Positions 53,630 to 64,000 of a stretch of DNA of 64,000 nt are shown here, one piece after another. Location: contig CAWBDF010000007.1 in NCBI GenBank assembly GCA_963787485.1, forward strand, positions 1 through 64,000, read 5' to 3'. Positions within the stretch are counted from its first letter, which is position 1. Every line of letters begins with the position of its first letter. Made by a program: the position numbers and the translations under genes. The stretch is from Bog-473 sp963787485. GTDB lineage: Bacteria; Actinomycetota; Acidimicrobiia; Acidimicrobiales; RAAP-2. Under the pieces are notes generated by a model that worked only from the letters and a program-made list of their open reading frames with translations, made no database searches and was not told the DNA's origin.

Positions 53630-55467
53630 TCCCTGACCGGCCTCTCCTCGGGCGCCAGGTCGAACCAGAGGAAGCCGTAGGGCGGGAGGGTGATGGTGTA
53701 GGGCTCCTCACTGATGACCGGGAACGGGACGCGTCCCAACACCTCGTAGGGGGTCGACGCCGACCACTTGGCCAGCGCCAGCTCGGCCGGTTGGGCGAAG
53801 CGGCTCAGGTTGTGGACGCACAGCACCGCCTGGTGCCGCCGGACCACCTCGTCCCCTTCGCTCTCGTTGCCCGCCGGCACTGTCCGGGCCAGGACCGTCG
53901 AACGACCCCAGTCGAGGGCGGCATCCGTGGCCGGGCTCACCGAAGGTCCGGTGGTCGGCGTCGACGTCAGGACGTCGGCCACCTCCCCCTCGCGCATGTA
54001 GGCCAGGACGGACGGGTTGGCACACGGGAGCACTTCCATGGAGCCGACACCCATGACCGGCAGGGCCCGCCGTTCGGTCAGCATGCGGCGAAGCCAGTGC
54101 AAGAACGACCCCTGGTTGCGCAGCTGCGCTTCGACGTTGAGAGCGCTGAAGCCGTAGACCGGGTCCATGAGGGGCGGCAGGTAGAGCTGGGCGAAGTCGG
54201 CCTGGGAGAAGCCGCCGTTGCGGTCCGGCGACCACTGCATCGGCGTGCGCACCGAGTCCCGGTCACCCAGGTAGATGTTGTCACCCATGAGGAACTCGTC
54301 GCCGTAGTAGATCACCGGGCTGCCGGGAAGGGACAGGATCAGCGCGTACAGGAGCTCGGCCGTGCGGCGGTCGTTGTCCAACAACGGGGCCAGGCGGCGA
54401 CCGATGCCCATGTGTCGCTTCATGCGCGGGTCCTTGGCATACTCGGCGATGAGGTAGTCCCGCTCCTCCTCGGACACCTGCTCGAGGGTCAGCTCGTCGT
54501 GGTTGCGCAAGAAGATGGCCCACTGGCCCGAGTCGCGGATCTGGGGCGTCTGGGCCAGGATCTCGGTGATCGGGTAGCGCTGCTCCCGCCGGACCGCCAT
54601 GAACAGGCGCGGCATGAGCGGAAAGTTGAAGCACAGGTGGCACTCGTCGCCGTCGCCGAAGTAGTCGGCCACGTCGCTCGGCCAACCGTTGGCCTCGGCC
54701 AGGAGGATCCTCCCGGGATAGTCGGCATCGAGCATCTTGCGCACACGTCGGATGAACGCGTGCGTCTCGGGCAGGTGCTCGCCCGAGGTCCCGTCGCGTT
54801 GGTAGAGGTAGGGCACGGCGTCGAGCCGGAACCCGTCGAAGCCGAGGTCCAGCCAGAACCGCACCAGGTCGATCATGGTGTCGGCGACTTCGGGATTGTC
54901 GTAGTTCAGGTCCGGCTGGTGATGGAAGAAGCGGTGCCAGTAGTACTGCTGGCGCGTGTCGTCCCAAGTCCAGTTGGACCGCTCCACGTCGGTGAACACG
55001 ACGCGGGCGTCGGGCCACTTCTGGTCGTCGTCGTTCCACACGTACCAGTCCGCCTTGGCATTGTCCCGCGAGGAGCGGGACTCCATGAACCACGGGTGCT
55101 CGTCGCTGGTGTGGTTCATCACCAGGTCGGCGATGACGCGGATGCCGCGCCGATGCGTCTCCTCGAGGAAGGCGACCAGGTCGCTGATCGTCCCGTAGTC
55201 GGGGTGCACGTTGAAGAAGTCGCTGATGTCGTACCCGCCGTCGCGCATGGGCGAGGGGTAGAAGGGGAGCATCCAGATGCAGTCGATGCCCAGCCATTCC
55301 ATGTAGTCGAGCTTCTCGCGCAGGCCACGCAGGTCTCCGGTACCGTCGTTGTTGGCGTCGAAGTAGCCGCGGATCAGCACCTCGTAGAAGACGGCGTGCT
55401 GGAACCAACGGACGGAGGGGTCGAAGGCCCCGTCGAGCCCGCTCACCGGGATGGGGGGTGAGCTCAA
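53626..55467 (-). CDS. treS: Trehalose synthase (maltose glucosylmutase), TreS
   Basis: The 613-residue GH13 enzyme has YEVLIRGYFDANNDGTGD, DLVMNHTSDEHPWF, the nucleophile Asp in GFRLDAVPYL, the acid Glu in LLAEANGWP and the stabilising Asp in FLRNHDELTL. It interconverts trehalose and maltose. It lacks a fused kinase, which is encoded separately just after it. Together with the GH15 enzyme it suggests active trehalose/glucan turnover. Confidence 0.95.
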   Translation of the reverse strand: MSSPPIPVSGLDGAFDPSVRWFQHAVFYEVLIRGYFDANNDGTGDLRGLREKLDYMEWLGIDCIWMLPFYPSPMRDGGYDISDFFNVHPDYGTISDLVAFLEETHRRGIRVIADLVMNHTSDEHPWFMESRSSRDNAKADWYVWNDDDQKWPDARVVFTDVERSNWTWDDTRQQYYWHRFFHHQPDLNYDNPEVADTMIDLVRFWLDLGFDGFRLDAVPYLYQRDGTSGEHLPETHAFIRRVRKMLDADYPGRILLAEANGWPSDVADYFGDGDECHLCFNFPLMPRLFMAVRREQRYPITEILAQTPQIRDSGQWAIFLRNHDELTLEQVSEEERDYLIAEYAKDPRMKRHMGIGRRLAPLLDNDRRTAELLYALILSLPGSPVIYYGDEFLMGDNIYLGDRDSVRTPMQWSPDRNGGFSQADFAQLYLPPLMDPVYGFSALNVEAQLRNQGSFLHWLRRMLTERRALPVMGVGSMEVLPCANPSVLAYMREGEVADVLTSTPTTGPSVSPATDAALDWGRSTVLARTVPAGNESEGDEVVRRHQAVLCVHNLSRFAQPAELALAKWSASTPYEVLGRVPFPVISEEPYTITLPPYGFLWFDLAPEERPVRE

Positions 55468-55471
55468 GGGG

Positions 55472-56269
55472 TCACCGTCCGACGAACGTCGCCTTGCCGG
55501 GCCCGTGCTCGAGGAAGGAGCTGATACCGCGTGCGGCGTCCTGCGTCCGAGCGGCGGCGGCGAAGGCCCGTTGTTCGAGCACCAGCCCGTCGCCCAGGGC
55601 GACGTCGAGCCCTCCGTCGATGACCGCCTTGGCCAGGCTCTGGGCCGCCAGTGGTCCGGCGGCGAGCTCGGCCGCCCAGCTCAGCGCGGCGTCGAGCACC
55701 TCGTCGGGCGCCACCACCCGGTTGACCAGGCCCAGGGAGGCTGCCTCCTCGGCTCGAACCTGGCGTCCGCTCAGAATCAGCTCCTTGGTCCGTGACGGCC
55801 CCACGAGGCGGGCGAGTCGTTGCGTGCCGCCCCCCCCGGGGATCACCCCGAGCAGGATCTCGGGTTGACCCATCGCCGCATCCTCGGCGCAGACCCGGAA
55901 GTCACAGGCCAACGCCAGCTCCAAGCCTCCCCCGAGCGCATAGCCGTTGAGGGCGGCCACGGTGGCCCGCGGCAGCGTGGAGAGCGCGCCCAGCGCGGCC
56001 GCGAAGGCCGATCCCACGGCCTCGGCCCCGGCCGACTGGAGCTCGCCGATGTCGGCGCCGGCCGCGAAGATCCGCCTCCCGCCCCACACCACGACCGCAC
56101 CCGGAGGGTCGGCCTCGAGCTGCCTGCACGCCTGGTGCAGCTGCGAGAGCACGGTCGTGGAGAGCGCATTGGCCTTGGGCCGGTCCAGCCGGACCAGCGC
56201 GACCCCGTCGCGGCGGCGCTCCAGGGTGACGAACTGGTCGGGTTCAGGCACGTCGGGTTCGGGCATCAC
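55472..56269 (-). CDS. Enoyl-CoA hydratase/isomerase family protein
   Basis: The 265-residue crotonase has the oxyanion-hole motifs FAAGADIGEL and NGYALGGGLELALACD. Both hydratase glutamates are present, in QPEILLGVIPGGGG and KELILSGRQV, so it is probably a true 2-enoyl-CoA hydratase of fatty-acid or amino-acid breakdown. It sits four bases after treS on the same strand but has no clear functional link to it. Confidence 0.9.
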   Translation of the reverse strand: MMPEPDVPEPDQFVTLERRRDGVALVRLDRPKANALSTTVLSQLHQACRQLEADPPGAVVVWGGRRIFAAGADIGELQSAGAEAVGSAFAAALGALSTLPRATVAALNGYALGGGLELALACDFRVCAEDAAMGQPEILLGVIPGGGGTQRLARLVGPSRTKELILSGRQVRAEEAASLGLVNRVVAPDEVLDAALSWAAELAAGPLAAQSLAKAVIDGGLDVALGDGLVLEQRAFAAAARTQDAARGISSFLEHGPGKATFVGR

Positions 56270-56305
56270 CGCACCGTACCGGAACCGGGCTCCCGCCTGG
56301 CGCGC

Positions 56306-57292
56306 TCACGAGGTGAGCAGCCGGTCGGCCGCGGCGTAGGGGTCGAGCTCGCCGGCGGTCAACGTCTTCACCGCGGTGGCGAACTCCTCGCCGGCGGTCA
56401 CCTCGTCGACCAGGCGGGCGGCCCTGGCCATCAGCACACGCCGGAGCTCCTCGGCCAGGCGGGCCGAGCGGCGCGTGAGCAACGCTCCCGACGCTTCGAG
56501 GTGGGCACGATGGCGGGCGACGGCGGCCCAAAGGTCGTCGAGTCCCTGCCCCGTCGTCGCCGTGGTGTCGACGATCTCGGGCCGCCAGGACCCCGACGGT
56601 GCCAGGTCGAGCATCTGGTCCAGGTCCCTCCGGGCCTCGCGCAGGCCGGGCCGGTCAGCCTTGTTGATCACGAAGACGTCGGCCACCTCGAGGAGCCCGG
56701 CCTTGTTCGCCTGCATGGAGTCGCCCCAACCCGGCGTCACCACGACGACGGTGGTGTCGGCCGCCGACGCGATCTCGACCTCCATCTGCCCTACCCCCAC
56801 GGTCTCGATCACCACCACGCCGATGCCGGACACGCCGAGAAGGCGCACGGCGTCGGGCACGGCGAGTGAGAGGCCGCCCAGGTGCCCCCGGGTCGCCATG
56901 GAGCGGATGAAGACGGTCGGGTCCAGCGCGTGCTGGCTCATGCGCACACGGTCGCCCAAGATGGCGCCACCGCTGAACGGCGAGGTCGGGTCCACGGCGA
57001 GCACCCCCACCTGGGGTACCGGCCCTGGGACCGGGTCTGGCCACCCGGCGCGTACCAGGGTGATCAGGCGGTCGGTCAAGGTGGACTTGCCCGATCCGGG
57101 TGCTCCGGTCAGGCCCACCGTGTAGGGCACCGGGGTGCGGTAGGTCAGGCGAGCCACCTCGGTGGCGCTGTCCCCTCCCCGCTCGATGTACGACAGGAGG
57201 CGTGCCAGTGCCGCCCGGTCGCCCCCCTGGGCGCGGCTCAGGAGCACGTCCGGAGGGGCGGGACCCTCTGCTCCCATAGCCATCTGGCTCAC
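56306..57292 (-). CDS. meaB: MeaB-type G3E GTPase for methylmalonyl-CoA mutase
   Basis: The 328-residue protein has Walker A GLTGAPGSGKSTLTDRL, DPTSPFSGGAILGDRVRM, the family motif TVGVGQMEVEIA and the base motif NKADRPGL. MeaB protects and loads the B12 cofactor of methylmalonyl-CoA mutase; the mutase is not in the window. GTG 57292 overlaps the murA stop (GTGA); ATG 57283 and 57277 are alternatives. Confidence 0.92.
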   Translation of the reverse strand: MSQMAMGAEGPAPPDVLLSRAQGGDRAALARLLSYIERGGDSATEVARLTYRTPVPYTVGLTGAPGSGKSTLTDRLITLVRAGWPDPVPGPVPQVGVLAVDPTSPFSGGAILGDRVRMSQHALDPTVFIRSMATRGHLGGLSLAVPDAVRLLGVSGIGVVVIETVGVGQMEVEIASAADTTVVVVTPGWGDSMQANKAGLLEVADVFVINKADRPGLREARRDLDQMLDLAPSGSWRPEIVDTTATTGQGLDDLWAAVARHRAHLEASGALLTRRSARLAEELRRVLMARAARLVDEVTAGEEFATAVKTLTAGELDPYAAADRLLTS

Positions 57293-58551
57293 CGGCGTTC
57301 CACGTCTGCACCCAGGGACCGCAGCGCTCCCACCAGGTCCTGGTAGCCGCGGTCGATGTGGTGGGCCCCACTGACCAGCGTCTCCCGCTCGGCTACCAAG
57401 CCGGCCAGCACCAAGGCCACCCCGGCCCGGATGTCCGGGGCACCCACGGAAGCGCCCGAGAGCCGGGGCACGCCGCGCACGACGGCATGGTGTCCCTCGG
57501 TCCTGATGTCCGCGCCCATGCGTCGCAGCTCCTCGACGTAGCGGAACCGGCCGGAGAAGAGGTTCTCGGTCAAGATCCCCACCCCGTCGGACACCGTGAG
57601 CATGGCGACCAACAGCGGGCTGTAGTCGGTGGCCACGCCCGGGTAGGGCAACGTGGCCACGTCGGCCGCCGCCAGCCGCCCCTCGGCGCACGCCCGCAAC
57701 CCCTCGGGAGTCATCTCGGTGTCCACTCCCATCTGGTTCACCTTGCGCAGGACCATCTCCATGTGCTCGGGTCTGGCGTCGGCCACGGTGACCTCTCCCC
57801 CGGCCATCCCCACCGCCGCCAGGTAGGTCGCCGCCACCACCCGGTCGGGCACCACGCGGTGGCGGGCGGGGCGGAGCTCGTCGACGCCCTCGACCTCCAC
57901 TCGCGACGTGCCCGCCCCGTGCACCCCGGCGCCCATCTCGACGAGCATGGTCGCCAGGTCGGCCACTTCGGGCTCCTTGGCCGCGTTCTCAATCACCGTC
58001 GTGCCCTTGGCCAAGGCGGCCGCCATGAGCAGGTTGTCAGTGGCGGTGTGGCTGGGATACTCCAGGACCACTCTGGTCCCCACCAGCCGACCGTCGGGCA
58101 CACTGCCGCGCACCTCGCCGTGCGACGACTCGAAGCGTGCGCCCATGGCGGTGAGCCCGTTGATGTGGAAGTCGATGGGACGGGCGCCGAAGTCGTCGCC
58201 GCCGGGCAGTGGCACCCGCACGGCACCGCAGCGCGCCAGCAGCAAGCCGAGGACCACGACCGAGGCACGCATGCGCTCGAAGACCTCGTAGGGCCCGGAG
58301 GGCACCAGGTCCTCCGAGGGGGGTGTCGTCACCACGACGTCGCCGTCGTCGAGCCGCTCGACACCGGCGCCCATGGAGCGCAGGACCTTGGCCATGGTGT
58401 CCACGTCGGCGATGCGCGGCACGTTGGAGAGGACCGAGCGACCCTCGGCCAAGAGGCAGGCGGCCATCAGCTTCAGCGCGGAGTTCTTGGCGCCACCAGC
58501 GGCGACGGTGCCACGGAGCGGCCCCGCGGGCCTGACCACGATCTCGTCCAC
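57289..58551 (-). CDS. murA: UDP-N-acetylglucosamine 1-carboxyvinyltransferase, MurA (Asp variant)
   Basis: The 420-residue protein starts MDEIVVRPAGPLRGTVAAGGAKNSALKLMAA and has the active-site loop LPGGDDFGARPIDFH. Asp119 stands where most bacteria have the Cys attacked by fosfomycin (Cys115 in E. coli). It transfers enolpyruvate from PEP to UDP-GlcNAc, the first committed step of peptidoglycan synthesis. It is divergent from glpX and overlaps meaB. Confidence 0.95.
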   Translation of the reverse strand: MDEIVVRPAGPLRGTVAAGGAKNSALKLMAACLLAEGRSVLSNVPRIADVDTMAKVLRSMGAGVERLDDGDVVVTTPPSEDLVPSGPYEVFERMRASVVVLGLLLARCGAVRVPLPGGDDFGARPIDFHINGLTAMGARFESSHGEVRGSVPDGRLVGTRVVLEYPSHTATDNLLMAAALAKGTTVIENAAKEPEVADLATMLVEMGAGVHGAGTSRVEVEGVDELRPARHRVVPDRVVAATYLAAVGMAGGEVTVADARPEHMEMVLRKVNQMGVDTEMTPEGLRACAEGRLAAADVATLPYPGVATDYSPLLVAMLTVSDGVGILTENLFSGRFRYVEELRRMGADIRTEGHHAVVRGVPRLSGASVGAPDIRAGVALVLAGLVAERETLVSGAHHIDRGYQDLVGALRSLGADVERR

Positions 58552-58629
58552 GACTCAAGTATCGCCGCTCGGAAACACCCCGACCGGTGACCGGTCACCG
58601 TCGGTCGGCCACCCGGTATCGTCGGGCCC

Positions 58630-59625
58630 GTGGTGACGACGCGCCAAGCCCCCGACCGGAACCTCGCCATGGACCTGGTACGGACCACCGAAGCGGCCGC
58701 CATGGCGGCCAGCCGCTGGATGGGCCGTGGGGACAAGGAGGGCGCCGACGCCGCGGCGGTCGAGGCCATGCGGACGGTGCTCTCCACCGTCCCGATGGAC
58801 GGGATCGTCGTGATCGGGGAAGGTGAGAAGGACAACGCGCCCATGTTGTTCAACGGGGAGAAGATCGGCGACGGGACGCCCCCGCTGACCGACATCGCCG
58901 TGGACCCCATAGACGGCACCACGCTGACCGCCCAGGGTCGAGGCGGCGCGCTGGCGGTGATCGCCGTGGCCGAGCGGGGCGCCATGTTCGATCCGGGACC
59001 CTGCGTGTACATGCGCAAGCTGGCCGTCGGCCCGCGGGCCAAGGGAGCCTGCGACATCCGCCGCACCCCGACGGAGAACCTCCATGCCCTCTCCGAGGCC
59101 CTGGGGCGGGCCGTTCGGGACCTAACCGCCGTCATCCTCGACCGCCCCCGCCACGCCGCGCTGATCGCCGAGGTGCGGGCGAGCGGCGCCCGCATCCGCC
59201 TCATCACCGACGGCGACGTCGCCGGGGCCATCGCCACCGGTTGGCCCGGCGCCGGCGTCGACATCCTCTTCGGCATCGGGGGCACGCCCGAGGGAGTCCT
59301 GGCCGCGGCGGCCCTCAAGTGCATGGGCGCCGAGATCCAAGGACAGCTCTATCCCCGGGACGAGTCCGAGCGGGCCGCGGCGCTGGAGTTGGGCTACCGG
59401 TTGGAGGACGTGTTGACCACCGACGACCTGGTCCAGGGCAACAACTGCTTCTTCGCGGCAACCGGGATCACCGACGGCGAACTGCTCCAGGGCGTGCAGT
59501 ACCACGAGTTCGGCGCCACCACCCAGTCGTTGGTCATGCGGTCCAAGTCGGGCACGTTGCGAAAGATCGACGCCAGCCACGCCCTGGCCAAACTGGCCGA
59601 GTTCAGCTCCATCCAGTTCGACTGA
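58630..59625 (+). CDS. glpX: Class II fructose-1,6-bisphosphatase, GlpX
   Basis: The 331-residue protein has GEGEKDNAPMLFNGE, DPIDGTTLTAQGRGGALAVI, GGTPEGVLAAAALKCMG and a late HALAKLAEFSS, all typical of GlpX. It removes the 1-phosphate of fructose-1,6-bisphosphate in gluconeogenesis. GTG 58630 is the start; an adjacent GTG at 58633 is equally possible. Confidence 0.95.
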   Translation: MVTTRQAPDRNLAMDLVRTTEAAAMAASRWMGRGDKEGADAAAVEAMRTVLSTVPMDGIVVIGEGEKDNAPMLFNGEKIGDGTPPLTDIAVDPIDGTTLTAQGRGGALAVIAVAERGAMFDPGPCVYMRKLAVGPRAKGACDIRRTPTENLHALSEALGRAVRDLTAVILDRPRHAALIAEVRASGARIRLITDGDVAGAIATGWPGAGVDILFGIGGTPEGVLAAAALKCMGAEIQGQLYPRDESERAAALELGYRLEDVLTTDDLVQGNNCFFAATGITDGELLQGVQYHEFGATTQSLVMRSKSGTLRKIDASHALAKLAEFSSIQFD

Positions 59626-59677
59626 TCTCGGCGGTTCTCTCCCACCGCCAGGTTGGCCGCGCGCTTCCGCCGGACCG

Positions 59678-60199
59678 CTATGCGGCGGCACCCGACGCCA
59701 CGGACAGGCGCAGCTCGGCGCGGGCCAGGGCCTGCTCGGCCTCGGCGAGCTCGAGGCCGGCGACCGCGTCCTCGCCCGGGGGCGTCACCGCTGCCGTCCC
59801 GGCGCGGCCACCGAGCTCGCCGACGCGCTGCTGCGCCGCATCGCGGGCCACGGTGGCCCGCTCGACGTCGATCTCGGGAGCCAGCTCGGCCACGCCGGCC
59901 AGCACCGTGACCCGGGTGGAGAGGCCGGGCAAGGGTCCGTCGCCCTCGGCCAACCCCGCCGCCGCCCCCGGACTGGTGTCGACCTGAAGGAATCCGCCGT
60001 GGACGGCCAGCCGCACCAGCGCCCCGTCGGACTGCTCCACTCTCACCTCGCAGGGAACGACGTCGCCCACCAGTGGGGTGTGCCCGTCGAGCACGGTCAG
60101 GGCCCCCTCGGAGGTGGCGAGGACGACCGAGGTGGCGCCGCCCGCGAGCAGGGACTGCTCGGGCGTCACGATCTCCACGCCGAAGACGCCGTCGTCCAC
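59678..60199 (-). CDS. atpC: ATP synthase F1 epsilon subunit, AtpC
   Basis: The 173-residue protein has VFGVEIVTPEQSLLAGGA, GALTVLDGHTPLVGDV and an Ala/Glu-rich helical C-terminal domain, longer than in most bacteria. Its GTG start overlaps the atpD stop (TAGTG). It is the last gene of the operon visible here and is convergent with glpX. Confidence 0.92.
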   Translation of the reverse strand: MDDGVFGVEIVTPEQSLLAGGATSVVLATSEGALTVLDGHTPLVGDVVPCEVRVEQSDGALVRLAVHGGFLQVDTSPGAAAGLAEGDGPLPGLSTRVTVLAGVAELAPEIDVERATVARDAAQQRVGELGGRAGTAAVTPPGEDAVAGLELAEAEQALARAELRLSVASGAAA

Positions 60200-61662
60200 T
60201 AGCCCGCCTCGGTTTCGAGCGTCCTGGCCTTCTCGAGCACCGACTCGACCCCGCCCACGTTGAGGAACGCCTGCTCGGGGACGTTGTCGAGGTCGCCGTT
60301 GACCAGGGCTTCGAACGACTCCACCGTCTCGTCGATGGGCACGAAGATGCCCGGCACACCGGTGAAGACTTCGGCAACGAAGAAGGGCTGGGACAGGTAG
60401 CGCTGGATCTTGCGGGCCCGGGTCACCGTGACCCGGTCCTCCTCGGAGAGCTCGTCCATGCCCAAGATGGCGATGATGTCCTGCAGCTCCTTGTAGCGCT
60501 GCAGGACCTCTTGCACCCGCCGGGCGACCGCGTAGTGGCGCTCGCCGACGATCTCGGGGGCGAGGATGTTCGAGGTCGAGGCCAGCGGGTCGACGGCAGG
60601 GTAGATACCGAGAGCGGCGATCTGGCGCGAGAGCTCGGTGGTGGCGTCGAGGTGGGTGAAGGTCGTGAACGGGGCCGGGTCCGTATAGTCGTCAGCGGGG
60701 ACGTAGACCGCCTGGAGCGAGGTGATCGACTTGCCCTTGGTCGAGGTGATCCGCTCCTGGAGCTCTCCCATCTCGTCGGCCAGCGTGGGCTGGTAGCCCA
60801 CCGCGGAGGGCATGCGGCCGAGCAGTGTGGAGACCTCGGACCCAGCCTGGACGAAGCGGAAGATGTTGTCGACGAAGAGCAGCACGTCCTGGTTCTGGAC
60901 GTCCCGGAAGTACTCGGCCATGGTGAGGGCGGCCAGGGCGACGCGCAGGCGGACACCGGGGGGCTCGTCCATCTGGCCGTAGACCAGCGCGGCCTTGTCG
61001 ATGACGCCGGACTCCTGCATCTCGAGCCACATGTCGGTGCCCTCGCGGGTCCGCTCCCCGACGCCGGCGAACACCGAGACGCCACCGTGCTGCTGGGCGA
61101 CCCGGTGGATCATCTCCTGGATGATCACCGTTTTGCCCACCCCGGCGCCGCCGAAGAGACCGATCTTGCCGCCCTGCACGTAGGGCTCGAGGAGGTCGAT
61201 GACCTTGATCCCGGTCTCGAACATGATGGAGCGCGGCTCGAGCTGGTCGAACGCCGGCGCGCTGCGGTGGATCTCCCAGTACTCTTCGACGCCTTCGATG
61301 GAGTCCGTGTCGAGCGGCTGGCCGAGCACGTTGAAGACGTGGCCGAGCACCGCGTTGCCCACCGGAACCGTGATCCCGCGCCCGAGGTTGCGCACGGCCG
61401 CGCCCCGGACCAGGCCGTCGGTCTGTTGCATGCAGATGCACCGCACGCGGCCGTCACCGATCTGCTGGGCCACCTCGGCCGTGACCTGGTGGGCCGACCC
61501 GTCGAGCTCAATGGTGAACTCGATCGCGTGATTGATCTCGGGCAGGGCGTGCGGCGGGAACTCGACGTCGATCACCGGCCCGGCGATGGCGACGACCCGG
61601 CCGTCGGCGAGCGTGCCGACCGGTGCGGTGTCTTGCATTGTGGGCGTGGTCATCTGGGTCAA
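60199..61662 (-). CDS. atpD: ATP synthase F1 beta subunit, AtpD
   Basis: The 487-residue catalytic subunit has Walker A GLFGGAGVGKTVIIQE, VGERTREGTDMWLEM, LLFVDNIFRFVQAGSEVS and ALGIYPAVDPLASTS. It overlaps atpG by four bases. It hydrolyses or makes ATP on the inner face of the membrane. Confidence 0.97.
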   Translation of the reverse strand: MTQMTTPTMQDTAPVGTLADGRVVAIAGPVIDVEFPPHALPEINHAIEFTIELDGSAHQVTAEVAQQIGDGRVRCICMQQTDGLVRGAAVRNLGRGITVPVGNAVLGHVFNVLGQPLDTDSIEGVEEYWEIHRSAPAFDQLEPRSIMFETGIKVIDLLEPYVQGGKIGLFGGAGVGKTVIIQEMIHRVAQQHGGVSVFAGVGERTREGTDMWLEMQESGVIDKAALVYGQMDEPPGVRLRVALAALTMAEYFRDVQNQDVLLFVDNIFRFVQAGSEVSTLLGRMPSAVGYQPTLADEMGELQERITSTKGKSITSLQAVYVPADDYTDPAPFTTFTHLDATTELSRQIAALGIYPAVDPLASTSNILAPEIVGERHYAVARRVQEVLQRYKELQDIIAILGMDELSEEDRVTVTRARKIQRYLSQPFFVAEVFTGVPGIFVPIDETVESFEALVNGDLDNVPEQAFLNVGGVESVLEKARTLETEAG

Positions 61663-62573
61663 GCTCCCTTCGATTGGCGGAGCGCCTCGGCTCCGCCGAC
61701 GATCTCCATGATCTCGGTGGTGATGGCGTCCTGGCGGGCGCGGTTCATCACGCGCGTCAGGGTGCGGACGAGCTCGTCCGCGTTGTCGGTGGCCGCAGCC
61801 ATGGCGCGCTGCTGGGCCGTGAAGAACGAGGCGGCGCCCTCCAGGAGCGCAGCGAAGATCTCCGCCTCCAGGGCCCGCGGTGCCAATTCGATCAAGAGCT
61901 TCGCCGGTTCGGGCTCGAACTCGGTGTAGCCCTCGAGCTTTTCCTCGGCCTGCTCAGGGACTCCCCGGTCCGGATCGGGGGACGGCAGCGGCAGCGGCAG
62001 CATCTGCATCGTCTCGACCCGCTGGCTGCCCGCCGAGATGAACCGGGTCGACACCATCTGGACCAAGTCGATCTCTCCGGACACGAACGGGGCGGCCACC
62101 ACAGCCGCAATGAAACGGGCGTCGGCGAAGTTCGGGCTGTCGGCGAAACCCGAGAACGACCGCGCGATCTCGATGCCGCGGAAGCGGAAGTACGGCGGGG
62201 CTTTCTTGCCCACCGGCCACACCGTCACCTCGGCGCCGTTGCTCCTGTGCTCGCCCGCCAGCCGCTCGGTGGCCCGCAGCACGCCCGAGTTGTAGGAACC
62301 GGCCAGACCCCGGTCGCCGGCGATGGCCAGGATCCCGACATGGCGCGGCGACTCGGGCGTGCCCAACAGGTTCTTGGCCGCCGTCGCGTCCGCCTCAACG
62401 GTCAGGCGCAGGACGCGCTGCATCCCTTCCCGGAAGGGACGGTTGGCGGCAATGCGCATCTGGGCGCGTACGATCCGCGAGGCGGCGATCAGCTCCATCG
62501 CCTTGGTGATCTTCCTCGTGGACTGCACACTGCGGATGCGTCGCCGCAGGATGCGCTCTTGGCCACCGGCCAT
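61659..62573 (-). CDS. atpG: ATP synthase F1 gamma subunit, AtpG
   Basis: The 304-residue protein starts MAGGQERILRRRIRSVQST, with KITKAMELIAASRIVRAQ and the C-terminal ARQDAITTEIMEIVGGAEAL. It has an actinobacterial-style insertion near residues 195-215 (PLPSPDPDRGVPEQAEEK). It forms the rotating shaft of F1. Confidence 0.96.
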   Translation of the reverse strand: MAGGQERILRRRIRSVQSTRKITKAMELIAASRIVRAQMRIAANRPFREGMQRVLRLTVEADATAAKNLLGTPESPRHVGILAIAGDRGLAGSYNSGVLRATERLAGEHRSNGAEVTVWPVGKKAPPYFRFRGIEIARSFSGFADSPNFADARFIAAVVAAPFVSGEIDLVQMVSTRFISAGSQRVETMQMLPLPLPSPDPDRGVPEQAEEKLEGYTEFEPEPAKLLIELAPRALEAEIFAALLEGAASFFTAQQRAMAAATDNADELVRTLTRVMNRARQDAITTEIMEIVGGAEALRQSKGA

Positions 62574-62576
62574 GGG

Positions 62577-64000
<1,424 letters not shown>

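Noticed and set aside
53605..55461. 618-codon plus-strand frame opposite treS
   Set aside because: TreS with complete catalytic residues is on the other strand; the frame resembles no family.

Overview
The window is high-GC DNA from an actinomycete-type bacterium. Signs are long GC-rich codon use, GTG starts, tightly overlapping stop/start codons, a TreS/maltokinase pair, an F420-type (FrhB-like) oxidoreductase and a MurA with Asp in place of the active-site Cys. The gene set best fits the class Acidimicrobiia or a close relative, but that placement is inference. No rRNA or CRISPR array is present; one tRNA gene (tRNA-Ala, anticodon CGC) is seen.

Region by region. (1) 1-10228: a six-gene plus-strand operon encoding two circularly permuted ATP-grasp enzymes, two alpha-E domains (one fused to an ATP-grasp), a very large transglutaminase-DUF2126 protein and two more transglutaminase-like proteins. 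This is a predicted peptide synthesis or modification system in a duplicated form. (2) 10357-13031: a GGCT-like gene of different base composition, then a fumarylacetoacetate-hydrolase gene cut by a complete IS630-type element (11726-12957). Removing the element with one TA copy restores the reading frame. (3) 13122-21631: two 340-bp imperfect direct repeats, each carrying the 3' half of a tRNA-Ala and 10-bp-period repeat pairs. They bracket an accessory block: XRE regulator, YceI, GH15 glucanase, MFS exporter, an ABC-2 permease remnant, a small membrane protein and a membrane-anchored YceI. (4) 21847-27090: GtrA-like protein, a two-component system, and a divergent GT-C glycosyltransferase with a frameshift in its low-complexity tail.

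(5) 27922-31533: a membrane redox module: Ser/Thr-rich anchored protein, ApbE (frameshifted), ferric-reductase-like membrane protein, NuoF-like iron-sulfur flavoprotein and a three-Cys ferredoxin. (6) 31945-35576: HtrA-type protease, tRNA-Ala, a membrane protein whose frame runs into the tRNA, and an ABC ATPase. (7) 34776-42700: assimilatory sulfate reduction. A minus-strand operon (cysH, siroheme sulfite/nitrite reductase, FrhB-like F420 oxidoreductase, a small protein, ABC ATPase) diverges from cysD-cysN-precorrin-2 dehydrogenase. A perfect 8-3-8 inverted repeat and a tandem 18-bp repeat lie between the two arms. The chain runs sulfate to APS (CysDN) to sulfite (CysH) to sulfide (reductase), with siroheme made locally and F420H2 as a plausible electron source.

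(8) 43098-50771: two tandem paralogous secreted proteins. Each has an almost identical beta-propeller head and eight diverged Ig-like domains; the first copy carries a one-base insertion. (9) 50799-58551: core metabolism: GalT, TreS plus maltokinase (trehalose/maltose to glucan), crotonase, MeaB GTPase and MurA. (10) 58630-64000: GlpX fructose-1,6-bisphosphatase, then the F1 ATP synthase genes atpC-atpD-atpG-atpA on the minus strand, with atpA running off the window.
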